NCBI GenBank assembly: GCA_017657125.1
Contig: JAGFNX010000077.1
Location: forward strand, 1 to 64,000
Length of the DNA: 64,000 nt
Direction of reading: 5' to 3'
Origin: Scopulariopsis brevicaulis
Taxonomy: Eukaryota > Ascomycota > Sordariomycetes > Microascales > Microascaceae
In this document: in pieces, positions 44,298 to 55,344 of the stretch
Position numbering within the stretch: position 1 is the first letter of the stretch
How the letters are laid out: the number at the start of each line of letters is the position of its first letter
Program-made: the position numbers and the translations under genes
Notes under the pieces: model-generated
The model's input: only the letters and a program-made list of their open reading frames with translations
Database searches by the model: none
What the model was told of the DNA's origin: nothing

Positions 44298-44993
44298 GAC
44301 GAACTGTAAATAAGTACAAGGTTCTAGACAACGTATGTTTGGTTAGGGTCCCATGGTTCCAGGAGGTTGATGAAACCCCGAATTTATATGTCAAGATCGT
44401 AACAGTTTCCATATTAGATTGGAGACCGGTTTCTGGGATATACGAAGTTATGCGAAAGCTGATCCCCGGTCACCGCACATAAGAGAGCCCTATAAAATGC
44501 AGTCACCCCTTAAATCCCTCCATAGCTCCGCGTCTCGGCCCCAGTGCTGGTCCGAAGACGAGGCGAAGCGCGCCCCTAACCCAGGCCCCGGTCTCATAAT
44601 GGCCCGAGAGCCGCTAGAGAATAATTTAGGGCTGAGGAAGCGCCAACTACTAGACCATATGTGGACATAGTGTACTCGGTCCAACCGAACCCCCACATAT
44701 TCGTACATCTCGTATAATCGTATCCCACCAGACGATCCGAGACCCCCTTAATTCATGTCGCGGCCATCTTAGCGCGAGCAGCTCGTACTTGCATACGAAC
44801 CAAACGAAATCTATATGTGGTACGTTTTACACAGCCAAAGGGATGGCCCAATCCTTTGTTAAAAAAAAATTCAATTTGTTCTTAAAATAAAGAACAACCC
44901 TACTTGTTGACTCTTGCTATATCGTCAACTCGTGCGGAGCGAACTCGTTCATCACCAAGGAGTTGCCCTTCTCGAAATAACCACGCCTACCCT
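44298..44993. other. Divergent promoter region
   Basis: This lies between the FAD oxidase and the sterol-glucosyltransferase-like gene. It contains the TCGTA cluster listed separately and AT-rich runs at 44860-44895. No gene seen. Confidence 0.5.
44701..44798. promoter_or_regulatory. SRE-like TCGTA cluster upstream of the sterol glucosyltransferase gene
   Basis: TCGTA occurs at 44701, 44710 (as the full TCGTATA) and 44718, all in one direction at 8-9 base steps. Another TCGTA at 44783 faces TACGA at 44794 across six bases. TCGTATA is the core of the yeast sterol regulatory element bound by Upc2/Ecm22. An Upc2-type regulator gene lies 4 kb downstream. Function here is inference. Confidence 0.5.
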
Positions 44994-45190
44994 ATGACTA
45001 TGGCTGCCGAAAACGACGGTTTTGGCTCGGGTCAGAGCATACCGCCTCCATACAACATGGTTGTCTCGGAAGACCGATCCGGCCATGAAAGGTTTGTGTG
45101 AAACATTTCGTCTATATCCGACAAAACGACATACAACAAGTAGCTGACTACGATGGCGCCAAAACAGATGATGGCCGCGTCAACATTGAC

Positions 45191-47865
45191 ATGAACTCGC
45201 GAGCGGTCAAATACCTGTCGCTACTTCCAACCCTCAGAAAGCCCGGCCACGCAAACGAACACCCCGATCCACTCGCGTCTCCTCCACCCTATTCGCCCCC
45301 ACAAGTAGGCGATGGCACCTGGGAGCCTTTTCCAATCAAGCTCGACATCGTGATACAAGTGGTCGGAAGCCGCGGCGATGTACAACCCTTTGTCGCCCTC
45401 GGAACAGAGCTACAGAAGCACGGACACCGGGTACGACTAGCCACACACAACGTGTTTGACTCCTTCGTTCGTGACGCGGGGCTAGAATTCTATCCTATTG
45501 GAGGCGACCCCGCCGAGCTGATGGCGTACATGGTGCGGAACCCGGGGCTCATTCCGAGCATGAAGAGCCTCAGGGCTGGAGACATCCAGAAGAAAAGAGC
45601 CATGATGGCAGAGATCCTAGAGGGCTGCTGGCTCTCTTGCGTTAGCCCCGACCCGATATCGTCGGACCCGTTTGTTGCGGATGCGATTATCGTCAATCCA
45701 CCAAGTTTTGCTCACGTACACTGCGCGCAGGCGCTCGGTGTGCCAGTACACATTATGTTTACCATGCCCTGGACTAGTACGACGGCGTTCCCTCACCCAC
45801 TTGTTAACATCAAGCTCAGTCAGGGACCTGGCTCTGAGCCCATGATGGCTAATTACATCTCGTATGGTGTCGTTGAGTTCCTCACATGGCAAGGGTAGGT
45901 TCACGTCGAGACATAAACCGTGATGCCCTTTGGGAAGCCCAAAATAACCATTCTTTTTCATAGGCTTGGAGACGTTATCAATGAATGGAGGGAGAGCATC
46001 GATCTCGAGCACATTGCATTCCCCGACGGACCCTGCCTTATCGAGAAACTGGAAACCCCCATTACCTACTGCTGGTCACCTGCGCTGGTTCCAAAACCAG
46101 TAGACTGGGGCTCTAACATAGGTCGGTTGGCAGCCATGGCTATTACTGCCCTTAAATCTAACGAAGCACAGATGTCTGCGGCTTTTTCTTCCGGAAAGCC
46201 CCAGATTACACGCCACCCCCCGAGCTTGACGCTTTTTTAAAAGCAGGGCCACCGCCAGTTTACATTGGGTTCGGCAGCATCGTGATCGATGACCCGCAGC
46301 GAATGTCCGAGTTAATCCTGGAAGCCGTCCGGGTTACAGGCACTCGGGCGCTTATCTCGAGGGGCTGGAGCGAATTGGACGGGCCCGAGTCGAGCAACGT
46401 CATGTTTCTGGGGGAATGCCCCCACGAATGGCTGTTCCAGCACATGGCGGCTGTGGTCCACCATGGAGGTGCGGGAACGACAGCCTGTGGGCTATTGAAC
46501 GGGCGGCCGACCACAATTGTACCGTTTTTTGGCGAGTGAGTATCCCCCCTTGATATCAACGGTCCGGAGCGGCCGTTGTGTCCTGGCCTTGTCCGCTAAC
46601 GTTTATCCTTGCTGTGTAGCCAACCATTTTGGGGCCACATGGTGGCGGCCGCGGGAGCAGGTCCCGAGCCAATCTCGCAGAAATCCCTAACCGTCGAGAA
46701 GCTTGTCCAAGCCATACGATTCTGCTTGAAACAAAAAGCTGTGGAGAGTGCCCAGGCAATCGCTACCAAGATGCAGTCCGAGTCGGGCGTCAAAGCAGCG
46801 GCAGCGTCCTTCCACAAGCATCTCCCCAGGGAAGAACTCGAGTGCGATATCATCAAGGGCCAACCTGCCGTGTGGATCTGCTCCAAGAAGCGGCGTCGGT
46901 TGAAGCTTTCTAAAACTGCGGCGGAGATTCTTTCAAGTCATCTCAAGGTTGACATGGGAAGTCTAGAGATGTAGGTTCTGTCCTGCCCCAGACCTTCGAT
47001 TGTTCGTATGCTGACGTCTCGCAGGTATGAAAGTCACCGGACGGTCATTGAGGCGCGCAGGTGGGAGCCCATATCTGGCACGGTGGGTGCTGCCATGGGT
47101 GTCAGCGCCGACTTGGCAAGATCAGCTGCGGATACTGTCGTCAAGCCAGTGAAAGCCTACCAACGGCGAGCTGCCATCGGGCCAGATGACTGTGCTGGCT
47201 CGCCTAATGCACCATCCTCTCAAGGACCCCAAAACACCAAGGGACCCAAGCACTCAAGACAGTGTTTCGATGTCACCAAATCTGTCACAGCGGTTTCGGT
47301 GCACAGCATGTCCAGATTTCTAAGGCAGTTCGCGACCGGGCTCGTTATCATCCCCTTCGCCTTCACCGAGGGGTTCCGAAGCGTGCCGCTACTCTACGGC
47401 GAAGAGCTCCGGTATTATGGCGAGATTTACGACTGGAAGTCCGGATTCGCGTTTGGGGCCAAGGCCGTCGTCTATGGCGTGGTAGACGGGTTGGGCGGTT
47501 TGTTTATCCTTCCATACAAGGGGGCGAAGCAGCAAGGTGCCGTTGGAGCCGTGAAGGGGGTTGGCAAGGGTGTTGTGGGTCTGTCTAGCAAGCTCTTCAC
47601 TGGTATGCCGATCCTATTCTTACTTCGAAGATATGATACTGATGAGGACGGGTTCACAGCGACGATCGGATCGGCCACTTACCCGTTGCAGGGTATATAC
47701 AAGAGCATATGGCGTCTCGCCAATTCCAAGGTTCGTCGAGCTATTCAGCAGGCTCGACTTGCAGAAGGAAAACACCTGGCAGAAAGGGGCCGCGCGAAGG
47801 GCGTGAGTGACAGGGTGATCATGGACGCATTCGATGCCATCATGGCTGGACAGATTCGCGCTTGA
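45191..47865 (+). CDS. Sterol 3-beta-glucosyltransferase-like protein (GT1, Atg26-like)
   Basis: Likely UDP-glucose:sterol glucosyltransferase. Exons: up to 45894, 45964-46121, 46172-46535, 46620-46970, 47025-47602 and 47660-47865. All are GT-AG and in phase, giving 786 residues from the ATG at 45191. The N-terminal glycosyltransferase-28 domain shows IVIQVVGSRGDVQPFVALG. The UDP-sugar motif is HEWLFQHMAAVVHHGGAGTT plus FFGDQPFWG. There is no PH or GRAM domain as in true Atg26, so it is a short type. The last intron (47603-47659) is 57 bases and could be read through. Conserved-looking coding sequence continues upstream (TDDGRVNIDMNS at about 45165), and an upstream ATG at 44994 opens a short exon, but no canonical splice joins them in frame, so the N terminus is uncertain. 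Confidence 0.87.
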
Positions 47866-48086
47866 GTTTGACATACCAATATTGTACAAAATAATAATGC
47901 CTTATAATTATGTAAATTTCGACCTCAATACTGAGAAATAGGAAAACGTTGTGCAGTGCTACGTAGACCAGGCTAGATTTATATACTCCTGCCTTCAGTA
48001 GCCTGAAGCTTAGTCTGGGGAGATGTATACCATAGTCTTGATATTAATCGTGATATTACAAAGGTATATGCCATATCATTGCGGTT

Positions 48087-49235
48087 CTAGTCTTTGTACA
48101 GAAGGAGCTGTCCTCGTGGCCAAGCCAATGCCTCGTCCCAGAAAGGCCCAATGTGACATCCGATCAACTCAATCAAGGCCGAACCAGAGTTTCCAAAGAT
48201 CCAAAAGTCTCGGTATCGGTGGATAATCGCCGCGTAACAGCCGAGAACAGCCAAAGCCTCCAGACGGTGCTGGTAGAGCGCCTCGATATAGCTGTCCGGA
48301 ATAACGAGCGGCCAGGCCATGGTGGCGTGGACGGCGAGGTCGAACCTCGACGGCTCTTGCTTCGCCATGTCTAGCACCCATTGGACCCATTTCAGGGCTT
48401 CGAGGCATGGTTTGAGTGATTCGGGCGACAGGCTGGAGACCGATTCCAGAAATATCCGCACGTCGAGAGTGTCGTCCCCTGGTTCAAGCTGGTCGGCCTT
48501 TTGGGCCCACTGTGCGATGTATAACAGGGGCTTGAGGTCGGATTGGAGGATCCGCGTCCAGTATACGTTGGTGACGGCCCGGACGCCACGATGGAGGCGT
48601 ATGTAGCTAACAAAGGCGCCGACGAATGCAGCGAGGGTGTGGTGGTGGTTGGCAAGAGTGTCGCCAAGAACGTGGACGCCTAGAAAGGTTGCGAAGAGGA
48701 ACGATGTTATGTGGTTGCTCTCGGATATATCTGCCTTGGCATCGTTGAAGATGGACAGGGCGCGCGTCTGTAGTTCTGTGGCCTGCCGGTGGTAGATTGA
48801 CGCCATGGACGGGTCCGACATAGCGCGGTGTAGGGCCGATAGCGCTAGAAGCTGGTCGAGAAGATACGGTGCTGTGAGAGAGTTGTCTATGGCGACGGTG
48901 ATGATGGGCTTGACGTCCCCCTGGAGCACCAGCAGGTCGGCCAGGTTGCATTCCGCGTGGTGCAGGAAGCCCATGTCCATGGCTGTGAAAAATCCCCGAT
49001 CGTGCGTACCTCGCGGTGGATCAGGGGTCGCCGTTCCAGAGCCGCCCTGGCCCGGGGAATTGGGGTTCCGGTCCCGATACGAGCACGAACGATTGCCGAG
49101 AGCGCACTTGCCACATCTGGGCCGGACCTCGTCGCACTTGACGCGGCGCTGCTTGCATGTAATGCAGCCGTTCCTCGATTTGTGGTGCTTTCGGCGGGAC
49201 TCGCGTCCATGGCTCGGTTTCTCGGTTGTTTCCAT
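48087..49235 (-). CDS. Upc2-type Zn2Cys6 transcription factor
   Basis: Intronless gene for 382 residues. A basic leader (RRKHHKSRNGC) runs into the zinc cluster with C24, C27, C34, C41, C44 and C51. The KSRNGC entry is typical of the Upc2/sterol-uptake branch. The C-terminal domain is helical with LLDQLLALSALHRA and a long hydrophobic end. Its neighbours are a sterol-glucosyltransferase-like gene on one side and an RTA1-like gene, divergent, on the other. RTA1-type genes are sterol- and lipid-stress responsive in yeast, so a local regulon is plausible. Direct proof is lacking; the regulator family is large and targets differ. Confidence 0.88.
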   Translation of the reverse strand: METTEKPSHGRESRRKHHKSRNGCITCKQRRVKCDEVRPRCGKCALGNRSCSYRDRNPNSPGQGGSGTATPDPPRGTHDRGFFTAMDMGFLHHAECNLADLLVLQGDVKPIITVAIDNSLTAPYLLDQLLALSALHRAMSDPSMASIYHRQATELQTRALSIFNDAKADISESNHITSFLFATFLGVHVLGDTLANHHHTLAAFVGAFVSYIRLHRGVRAVTNVYWTRILQSDLKPLLYIAQWAQKADQLEPGDDTLDVRIFLESVSSLSPESLKPCLEALKWVQWVLDMAKQEPSRFDLAVHATMAWPLVIPDSYIEALYQHRLEALAVLGCYAAIIHRYRDFWIFGNSGSALIELIGCHIGPFWDEALAWPRGQLLLYKD

Positions 49236-49737
49236 TCCGGAAGAGAGGGAGGGTGTGTTACTCGCGGGGATGAAAGGGGGAATGCGAGCTGTTTACGAGG
49301 GGCGAGGATGACGAGCTGATGAGACGGGCATGGCGCTTGTCTTTGACCCCACTTGTACCCCGCTGTATTAGCTGGCCCCACATATCTCTATCTGGGAACG
49401 AGGCATCCCGAGGTTCGTATAGTGTACGAGGGCTACGGCAGTGCAAGCAGAAAGGAATTTGATCTCGGTCAAAATATATGAGTATGAGGGCCGGGGAAGG
49501 ACCCGGATTTTTATGAATTAAATAAATAGACGCAGTAGTTTACCTACATACATACATCTTACACCCCTATCTTTGTCCCACTCTCTACACTCTCCCTTGC
49601 CAGTCTACTTATTTGGGTATCCTTTCCCCTCGTCAAATCAGCCCCCAGCACCGTCTGCTCGCCTTTTTACACTATTTCGGCCCATAAAACCAATTCAAGC
49701 CATTACAGACATCTATGATCGAGGGTGCAAAGGCGGG
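49236..49737. other. Divergent promoter region of regulator and RTA1-like genes
   Basis: This holds the TCGTATA dyad at 49415-49429 and a pyrimidine-rich leader before the RTA1-like start. No gene seen. Confidence 0.55.
49415..49429. promoter_or_regulatory. SRE-like dyad TCGTA-N5-TACGA
   Basis: Perfect inverted repeat TCGTA TAGTG TACGA, containing the Upc2 core TCGTATA at 49415-49421. It lies about 180 bases upstream of the regulator start (49235) and about 310 upstream of the RTA1-like start (49738), so it could serve autoregulation, the transporter-like gene, or both. Confidence 0.5.
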
Positions 49738-50655
49738 ATGGCCCAGTTGAAGCCCTACAGGGGTGACTACTATCTCTGGCTCTACGTCCCTTCCACGCCA
49801 GCCGCGGCCGTATTCACGGCTCTCTTTGCCCTGGGAACCGCATACATAATATGGCGCATGTTCAGGAGCCGCACCTGGTTCTGCACGGCCTTTATTGTTG
49901 GCGGCCTTTGAACGTCACTCCCGCCCCCCGTCATCCGACGTCTCGTGTTGCTAACGCGAACCCTTGCAGTCGAGGTCGTCGGCTACGCGGCCAGGGCCGT
50001 GGCTGAGAACAAGACGGAGCAGCTCATGCCCTACGTCATCCAGAGCACCTTTATCCTCGTCGCCCCGGCCCTCTTCGCCGCAACCATCTACATGATCCTG
50101 GGGCGCCTTATCCGAAGCCTCGGCGCCACGTCACTCTCTATAATCCCGATCAAGTTGCTCACAAAGATATTTGTTTGCGGAGATATTGCTTCCTTTGCCG
50201 TCCAGGCTACTGGCGCTGGTGTCATGGTCACGGCCGATTCAATGGAGACCGGCGAGAACATCATCATCGGAGGGTTATTTATCCAGATCGCCATATTTGG
50301 TGTTTTTGCCATCACGTCTGCGATTTTCCACTTCAGGGCTCGGCGCTATCGCCCCCGGAGCGATCTGAGTTGGAATGAAACCATGGTGATGCTGTATGTT
50401 GTTAGTGCCCTGATCATGGTGCGTTCCATTTTCCGAGTCGTGGAGTACATCATGGGTAGTGACGGATACCTGCTCAAAAATGAGTGGACCCTCTACGTCT
50501 TTGATGCCGCCTTGATGATTGGCGTCGTCGGAATGCTTGCATGGAGGTATCCGGACAGCTTACATCCCATGACTTTCGATGACCTCGATGTTGAATTGGA
50601 ATCCGAGTCGACGTTGGCGCCACATACAACAGAGCAGGCGAAACGTGGACCGTGA
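49738..50655 (+). CDS. RTA1-like seven-helix membrane protein with defective splice donor
   Basis: Lipid-translocating exporter/RTA1 family, 285 residues if spliced: exon 1 49738-49909, exon 2 49970-50655. Seven membrane helices are visible. Family landmarks are AAVFTALFALGTAY, FEVVGYAARA, MPYVIQSTFILVAPALFAATIYMILGRLI and RSIFRVVEYIMGSDGYL. The intron has a good branch point (GCTAAC) and CAG acceptor, but its first bases are GA (GAACGT), not GT. The paralogue at 51223-52282 has an intron at exactly the same place (GCL-F-ET) with a normal GTAAGT. Without splicing an in-frame TGA stops the protein after 57 residues. The gene may use a rare donor, be newly dead, or contain a sequence error. Confidence 0.82.
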
Positions 50656-51222
50656 AGAGAGAACTGGGAAGGCTAAGGACTGTATCGGTAGTGAATACTT
50701 ATAGGAATAAGACACCATAGTGTATTTTATGAACTACTATTGCCGTTTCTCGAGGTAGTAGTGCTACTGAAGCTGCGGAGTAGAACTCTCTAAGTAGAGC
50801 AAAGTAACTTGCCGAAACAGTCGCCAACACGCTTGAGATTGCTTTTATCCTCAAGCGTATGCCTAACCGTACATGCATGTGTGGAGACGTTGCGTACCAC
50901 CTGTTTATTTTCCGCCACCACGTCACTACTGGAATTATCAAACCAGTGCCGAGCTTTTACTCCGTCGGGTTGCTAAGTGGTGGTACAAAAAAAAAACAAA
51001 AGAAAAACACGTTCCATAGCGGCAGATAGCCGCATCGCGGGACGTCACAGTCTTCTAAGGGTCTTTCTAAGTCCACCGATGCGACAACTTCTAATTACTT
51101 TCAACTCATTCCTTCTGTCTAGTATCTATGTAGGTCTGCAATTCAAAAGCTTTGAACATGCAAAGGCTCTGCCAACTGGTTTCCAAGTCAGAATACCCGT
51201 TGTCCAAGATCTGGCGTATTCA
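50656..51222. other. Convergent intergenic region
   Basis: 3' flanks of the two RTA1-like genes, with an A-rich run at 50987-51007. No gene seen. Confidence 0.5.
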
Positions 51223-52282
51223 TCAGCCCATCCTCTCGTATCTTCCGGCCTGACCAACCATGGGAAAGCTATCCGAGCTTGCCCCGAAGTCAATCTCCCT
51301 GCCCTTGAGCTTGACATCCTGTAGCACCTCGCTTGGGTAATACACGCCAAAGGCGACCGCCACAACCAGCATGAGCAGTGCGTCCAAAACATAGACATAG
51401 ACTTCTTTCTTCAGCAGGCTCCCGTCGTTCCCTTGGGCGTACTCGGCCATGCGGAAAACGGACCGCACCATGATAAGCATGCTGCTAAAGTAGAGAACCC
51501 ATAGGAATCTCTTCCAAGGGCTTCTGGTGGTTTGCGACTTGATGGTGGGATTCATGGTGACTCGGACGTGGAAGACGGCTGTTACGATGACGAAGCCGCT
51601 GAAAAAGAAGACTTGAATGCCGAGGCCGAGGATAATGATGGTGTTGCCTAGGTTTTGAGTCGACTCTGACTTGGAACTAGCGAGCAAGCCGCCACCTGGA
51701 TTCTCTAATTAGCTTTTGTTCCTAGGATCTGACAAAACGCCTTGGTGAAGGACCAAGTATCTGAAGATAAAGTCCTGGATGTGCACTCACCTCCACCTTG
51801 CCCAAAAATGGACAGAATATCACCCAGAAGAAAAAGCTTCGTCAGCCACTGCACACGAATGAGGGAGTAATCATCCGCGTCGAGGACCCGAATTAGGCGA
51901 CCTAGGACCATGTATATCGAGCCGGCGAACAATGCCGGTCCAAGGAGAATTAGAATGTTTTGGATGATGTACGGCATCAGAGTCCAGTCGGGCGTCTGCT
52001 TGGACGAGTAGGCTCGTGCGGCGTATCCGATGGTTTCAACTGCAGAGAACGACGCCAGTAAGCAATTCCGTAGCGGAGGTCTAATAGGAAATGACACTTA
52101 CACAAACATCCTATGAGGAAGGGGATGAAAGACCACATCCTCGTTTTGAAGAGAAGTTGCGCATGGCGGATCAATGAGCCAGCAAAAAGAATGGCGAAAA
52201 GGACTGCGGCGGCGAAGGAAGGGTCGTAGTGGTATAGCTTGAATCCTCCGGCATCGGACTCGGACTCGGCGTCTCCAGCCAT
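51223..52282 (-). CDS. RTA1-like seven-helix membrane protein
   Basis: Three exons: 52282-52102, 52039-51791 and 51695-51223, giving 300 residues. The RTA1/lipid-translocating exporter signature is clear: FETIGYAARA, LMPYIIQNILILLGPALFAGSIYMVLGRLIRVLDADDYS, WLTKLFLLGDILSIFGQGGGGGLL, and RSVFRMAEYAQGNDGSLLKKE. Family proteins in yeast (Rta1, Rsb1, Pug1) respond to sterol, sphingoid-base or haem stress and sit in the plasma membrane. It is a paralogue of the gene at 49738-50655, tail to tail with it. It has one intron more than the neighbour. A perfect SRE-like box lies about 310 bases upstream. Confidence 0.9.
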
Positions 52283-54066
52283 ATTACAAGCGGAGAGTGT
52301 AGATTGAGGAAGGTGACTGAATATGGGAATCGAGACGCCCCGTCTGACGTGGATCGCACTTTGAAGATTAAGAGCGAGAGTAGGGAGCCGGCTGGATAAT
52401 ACGGACAATTATTGTTCGTTGACGGTGCTTCTGCCCCCTTTTTGTTTGGCGGCACCTAAGTGGGAGACCTAATGCAGGCACACGGACAAATACTGTGTGT
52501 TGAATTAAATACTCGGTGGGGATAGCGATTGCGATATCCACAGCGGTATTCTATTTCGAGAATGGCGAAGACAGTTGTTGAAACGCGAGGCTTATACGAG
52601 CGGGGAAACATTAAAGGCTACATGTATCGGCCAGGCTCCCCCGCTCGTATTCTAAACGAACCACCCCTGGGTACGGATGGCAAACGATCCAAGGCAAACG
52701 GAAAGCAAGCTCCTGATAGGACATGAAGAGATTACGTCGTTGGATCAAGAAACATGGGAAAAATATTTGACGGTAAGCTTGTAACACGCCTGCCTCTGCC
52801 AGGTCTGATTGTGATGACGGCGATGTATAATTCGAGACCAGTGGTTGCTTGGAGACACGGTAGTAGCAACTCGGCCCCCAAGTAGACCAGAGCGAATCCT
52901 TATTGGATTATGGGGAGAGGCTTTCGTTTACTGGATCAGATGTTGGGCAAGTTCGAGTTTTGCTGATTACTCTTGTTCGGATAGATACCTGGCACGAACA
53001 AACGTCCATTACTGTAGGTCTTCCCAGCCCTAGAGAGCCTCTCTCATCCGAGAGTAAAGCTTCCCATCTTGCCACTCCTACCGCTTGTTCTCTGAAATAA
53101 AGGCTTTCCACAGCCGGTTCAAAAACGCCACTAGCGGAGCTAGTCCGACGTATAATTATCGGTGACCGTCCTTATAAAGGTCTACACTACCACAACGCCT
53201 AGTTTTATCCCCGCCAGCTTATCCGCCTCAATAAAACTCCACGCCCGTTGCAAACCATGACACGACCTTGCCGTCTGTTAGGCCGTCGTAGTGGATGTTA
53301 CCAAGAATAGGGCCTACAAGAATGACTCGAGACCGTGCGTGAAGAAATGTTGTGCGCCTAGGAGCGTCCGATTGCTACGAACGCCCTCGTGTCGGTTCTC
53401 CCCCAAACGCGCCTTCACGTTTATCCATGATGATAAAGTTTGAATTAATTGGGAAAAAAGACCACGGCATACCGCCATTCTTGACCATGGGATGCTGGAG
53501 GAAGCCAACCGGTTAGCAGTCTTTCTGGCGACAACAGGTCCCGACAGGTGCAGGCACCTGCACACCTAGAACCGCCCACCCGTCCTACATTAGTGTTCCT
53601 ACAGGCTGCAACAAATACATGCACTTCCCGCAACCCTAACATTAAGGCAGTTGTATACGCAATGGGCCCCGTCGGCGATCGGAGAGAGGGTCCGGTAGAG
53701 TCGCCTAGGAGTGGTAGTGTTGGCCGCATTCCCAGGTGAGCGCCGCCAAACATGACCGTTAATTTGGTGCTGCGGCTCCGGCAAAACTTGACCGCCTGCT
53801 TAATCAGTGATTGGCGACGCGCTAGACGGGAGAACTCTGCAGGTTTCTCTTATGAGCGAACAGCTCAAGCACCTGGTTGCAATCAGGTACAAGGCGTGAA
53901 AAGTACGATAACCCCTTCCACCCTTTACGAAATACAGCTTCTAAAGTTGCCTTCACTTTTCTTCCTTTGTCTATTCCTACCTTTCAAACAGTAACCACCA
54001 AAGACGGTCCCCGAGGGTGACCTCCACTACTCTCATCCAAGTCAAGCACACGCACTATCATTCGAA
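52283..54066. other. Gene-poor region
   Basis: The left end is the promoter of the RTA1-like gene and carries SRE-like boxes. About 1.4 kb beyond shows no gene. The end, from about 53900, is the C/T-rich leader of the SET-domain gene. Confidence 0.45.
52593..52650 (-). promoter_or_regulatory. SRE-like boxes upstream of the second RTA1-like gene
   Basis: Read on the gene's strand, 52601-52591 is an 11-base match to the yeast sterol element as I recall it, with core TCGTATA at 52599-52593. TCGTAT also occurs at 52645-52650 in the other direction. The distance to the ATG at 52282 is about 310 bases. Confidence 0.5.
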
Positions 54067-55344
54067 ATGACGGACTCGCCAGGCGGCGCCATGTATGCCA
54101 TCCAGGACGTCCCCGGAAAGGGTAAGGGACTCGTCGCGACGCGGAAGATCGTCAAGGGCACGCGGATCCTCTCCGAGGCGCCTCTTCTCACAATGACCCC
54201 ACTTGAGAACACGGAATCTCCCAGCAATGAGGACCGCCGGCGTCTTCGTCAGACCGTCGACGGCCTCGCCCAGGACAAGCGAGATGCATTCTTTGCTCTG
54301 CGTAATGCTTTTCCGTACGGCTCTGACGCGGAGTACGTCGGGAGATTTCGAACCAACGCGCTCGAGTTGGATTTCTTGCCGACCGTGGCAAACTATGAGC
54401 CCCCGAACTACGGCTCTGACAGCGATAGTGAGGATGAGAGTGACGAAGATGACGAAGATAGCGAGGACGATGAGGACAAGGTGGATGTGGGCATCTTCAA
54501 GGACGCGTCGCGCATCAACCATTCCTGCGAGAACAACGCCCACAACAACTGGAATGAGAAGATCAAGCGCTATACCATCCAGGCACTACGGGACATTGAG
54601 GAGGGCGAGGAGATCACCATCAACTACATCTCCTACACCTTCTGCCTCCACACGCGCGAGGAGCGCCAGCGGAAGCTCCGGAAGAGGTATGCGTTTGAGT
54701 GCCACTGCGGCCTGTGCACCCTCCCGACGGCCGAGAGCCAAGAGCACGACAGTTACATGATGGAGATACGCGAGAACAAGGAGATTATCTTGAAGAGCAT
54801 CGAGGACATTTTGTTCGATCTCGACGACGATGACGATTTTGAAGATGATGACGTTGACGAAGACTCCGCCGGTAGCTTTGATGGCGATGAGGACGACCCC
54901 GACTGGGAAGATGACGACAGGGAGCGGCGTCAAGCGGTGTACGTGCTCTCGGATATTGAGGATGCCGTCCAGAGTTTAATCTTCAGTGGCTTCGATACTG
55001 CGCTGCCCGAGGCATACGACATGGCTGCGGAACTCTGCCTCGCGCATGGGGACCTCGCGAGGGGTCGGGCCTTCCACGAGCGGGCGGCGAATGGGTGGTC
55101 GGCTATGGAGGGAGAGGATAGCCCCAACGTCATGCGGAGTCGGGCCCTCGCGCATAGTCCCCGAGGCGAAACACCCCCCGTATCTATGGACTGGATGACA
55201 AAAGCGGATGGGATTCCCACTGGACTCGACACGGATGCCTTTGAGGAATGGCTCTGGCGTAGGCGCGTCGATGTGCCGAATAAGCAGGTTTACTCCGGCA
55301 AGGGAAAGGGAACCGAAATGAAGAACGTTGAGACGGACGAATAG
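54067..55344 (+). CDS. SET-domain protein (SMYD/Set5-like) with acidic inserts
   Basis: Intronless gene for 425 residues. A SET domain starts at residue 10 (IQDVPGKGKGLVATRKIVKGTRI). Its catalytic half follows after an insert, with RINHSCENNAHNNWN, EEGEEITINYISYTF and a post-SET zinc motif FECHCGLC. The order, with a long insert and no MYND finger visible, matches Set5-like fungal proteins. The insert at about 118-140 is a run of Asp, Glu and Ser, and a second acidic run spans about 255-285. SET enzymes methylate lysines of histones or other proteins; several fungal members of this branch have no proven activity. The acidic tracts could bind histones. Confidence 0.9.
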   Translation: MTDSPGGAMYAIQDVPGKGKGLVATRKIVKGTRILSEAPLLTMTPLENTESPSNEDRRRLRQTVDGLAQDKRDAFFALRNAFPYGSDAEYVGRFRTNALELDFLPTVANYEPPNYGSDSDSEDESDEDDEDSEDDEDKVDVGIFKDASRINHSCENNAHNNWNEKIKRYTIQALRDIEEGEEITINYISYTFCLHTREERQRKLRKRYAFECHCGLCTLPTAESQEHDSYMMEIRENKEIILKSIEDILFDLDDDDDFEDDDVDEDSAGSFDGDEDDPDWEDDDRERRQAVYVLSDIEDAVQSLIFSGFDTALPEAYDMAAELCLAHGDLARGRAFHERAANGWSAMEGEDSPNVMRSRALAHSPRGETPPVSMDWMTKADGIPTGLDTDAFEEWLWRRRVDVPNKQVYSGKGKGTEMKNVETDE

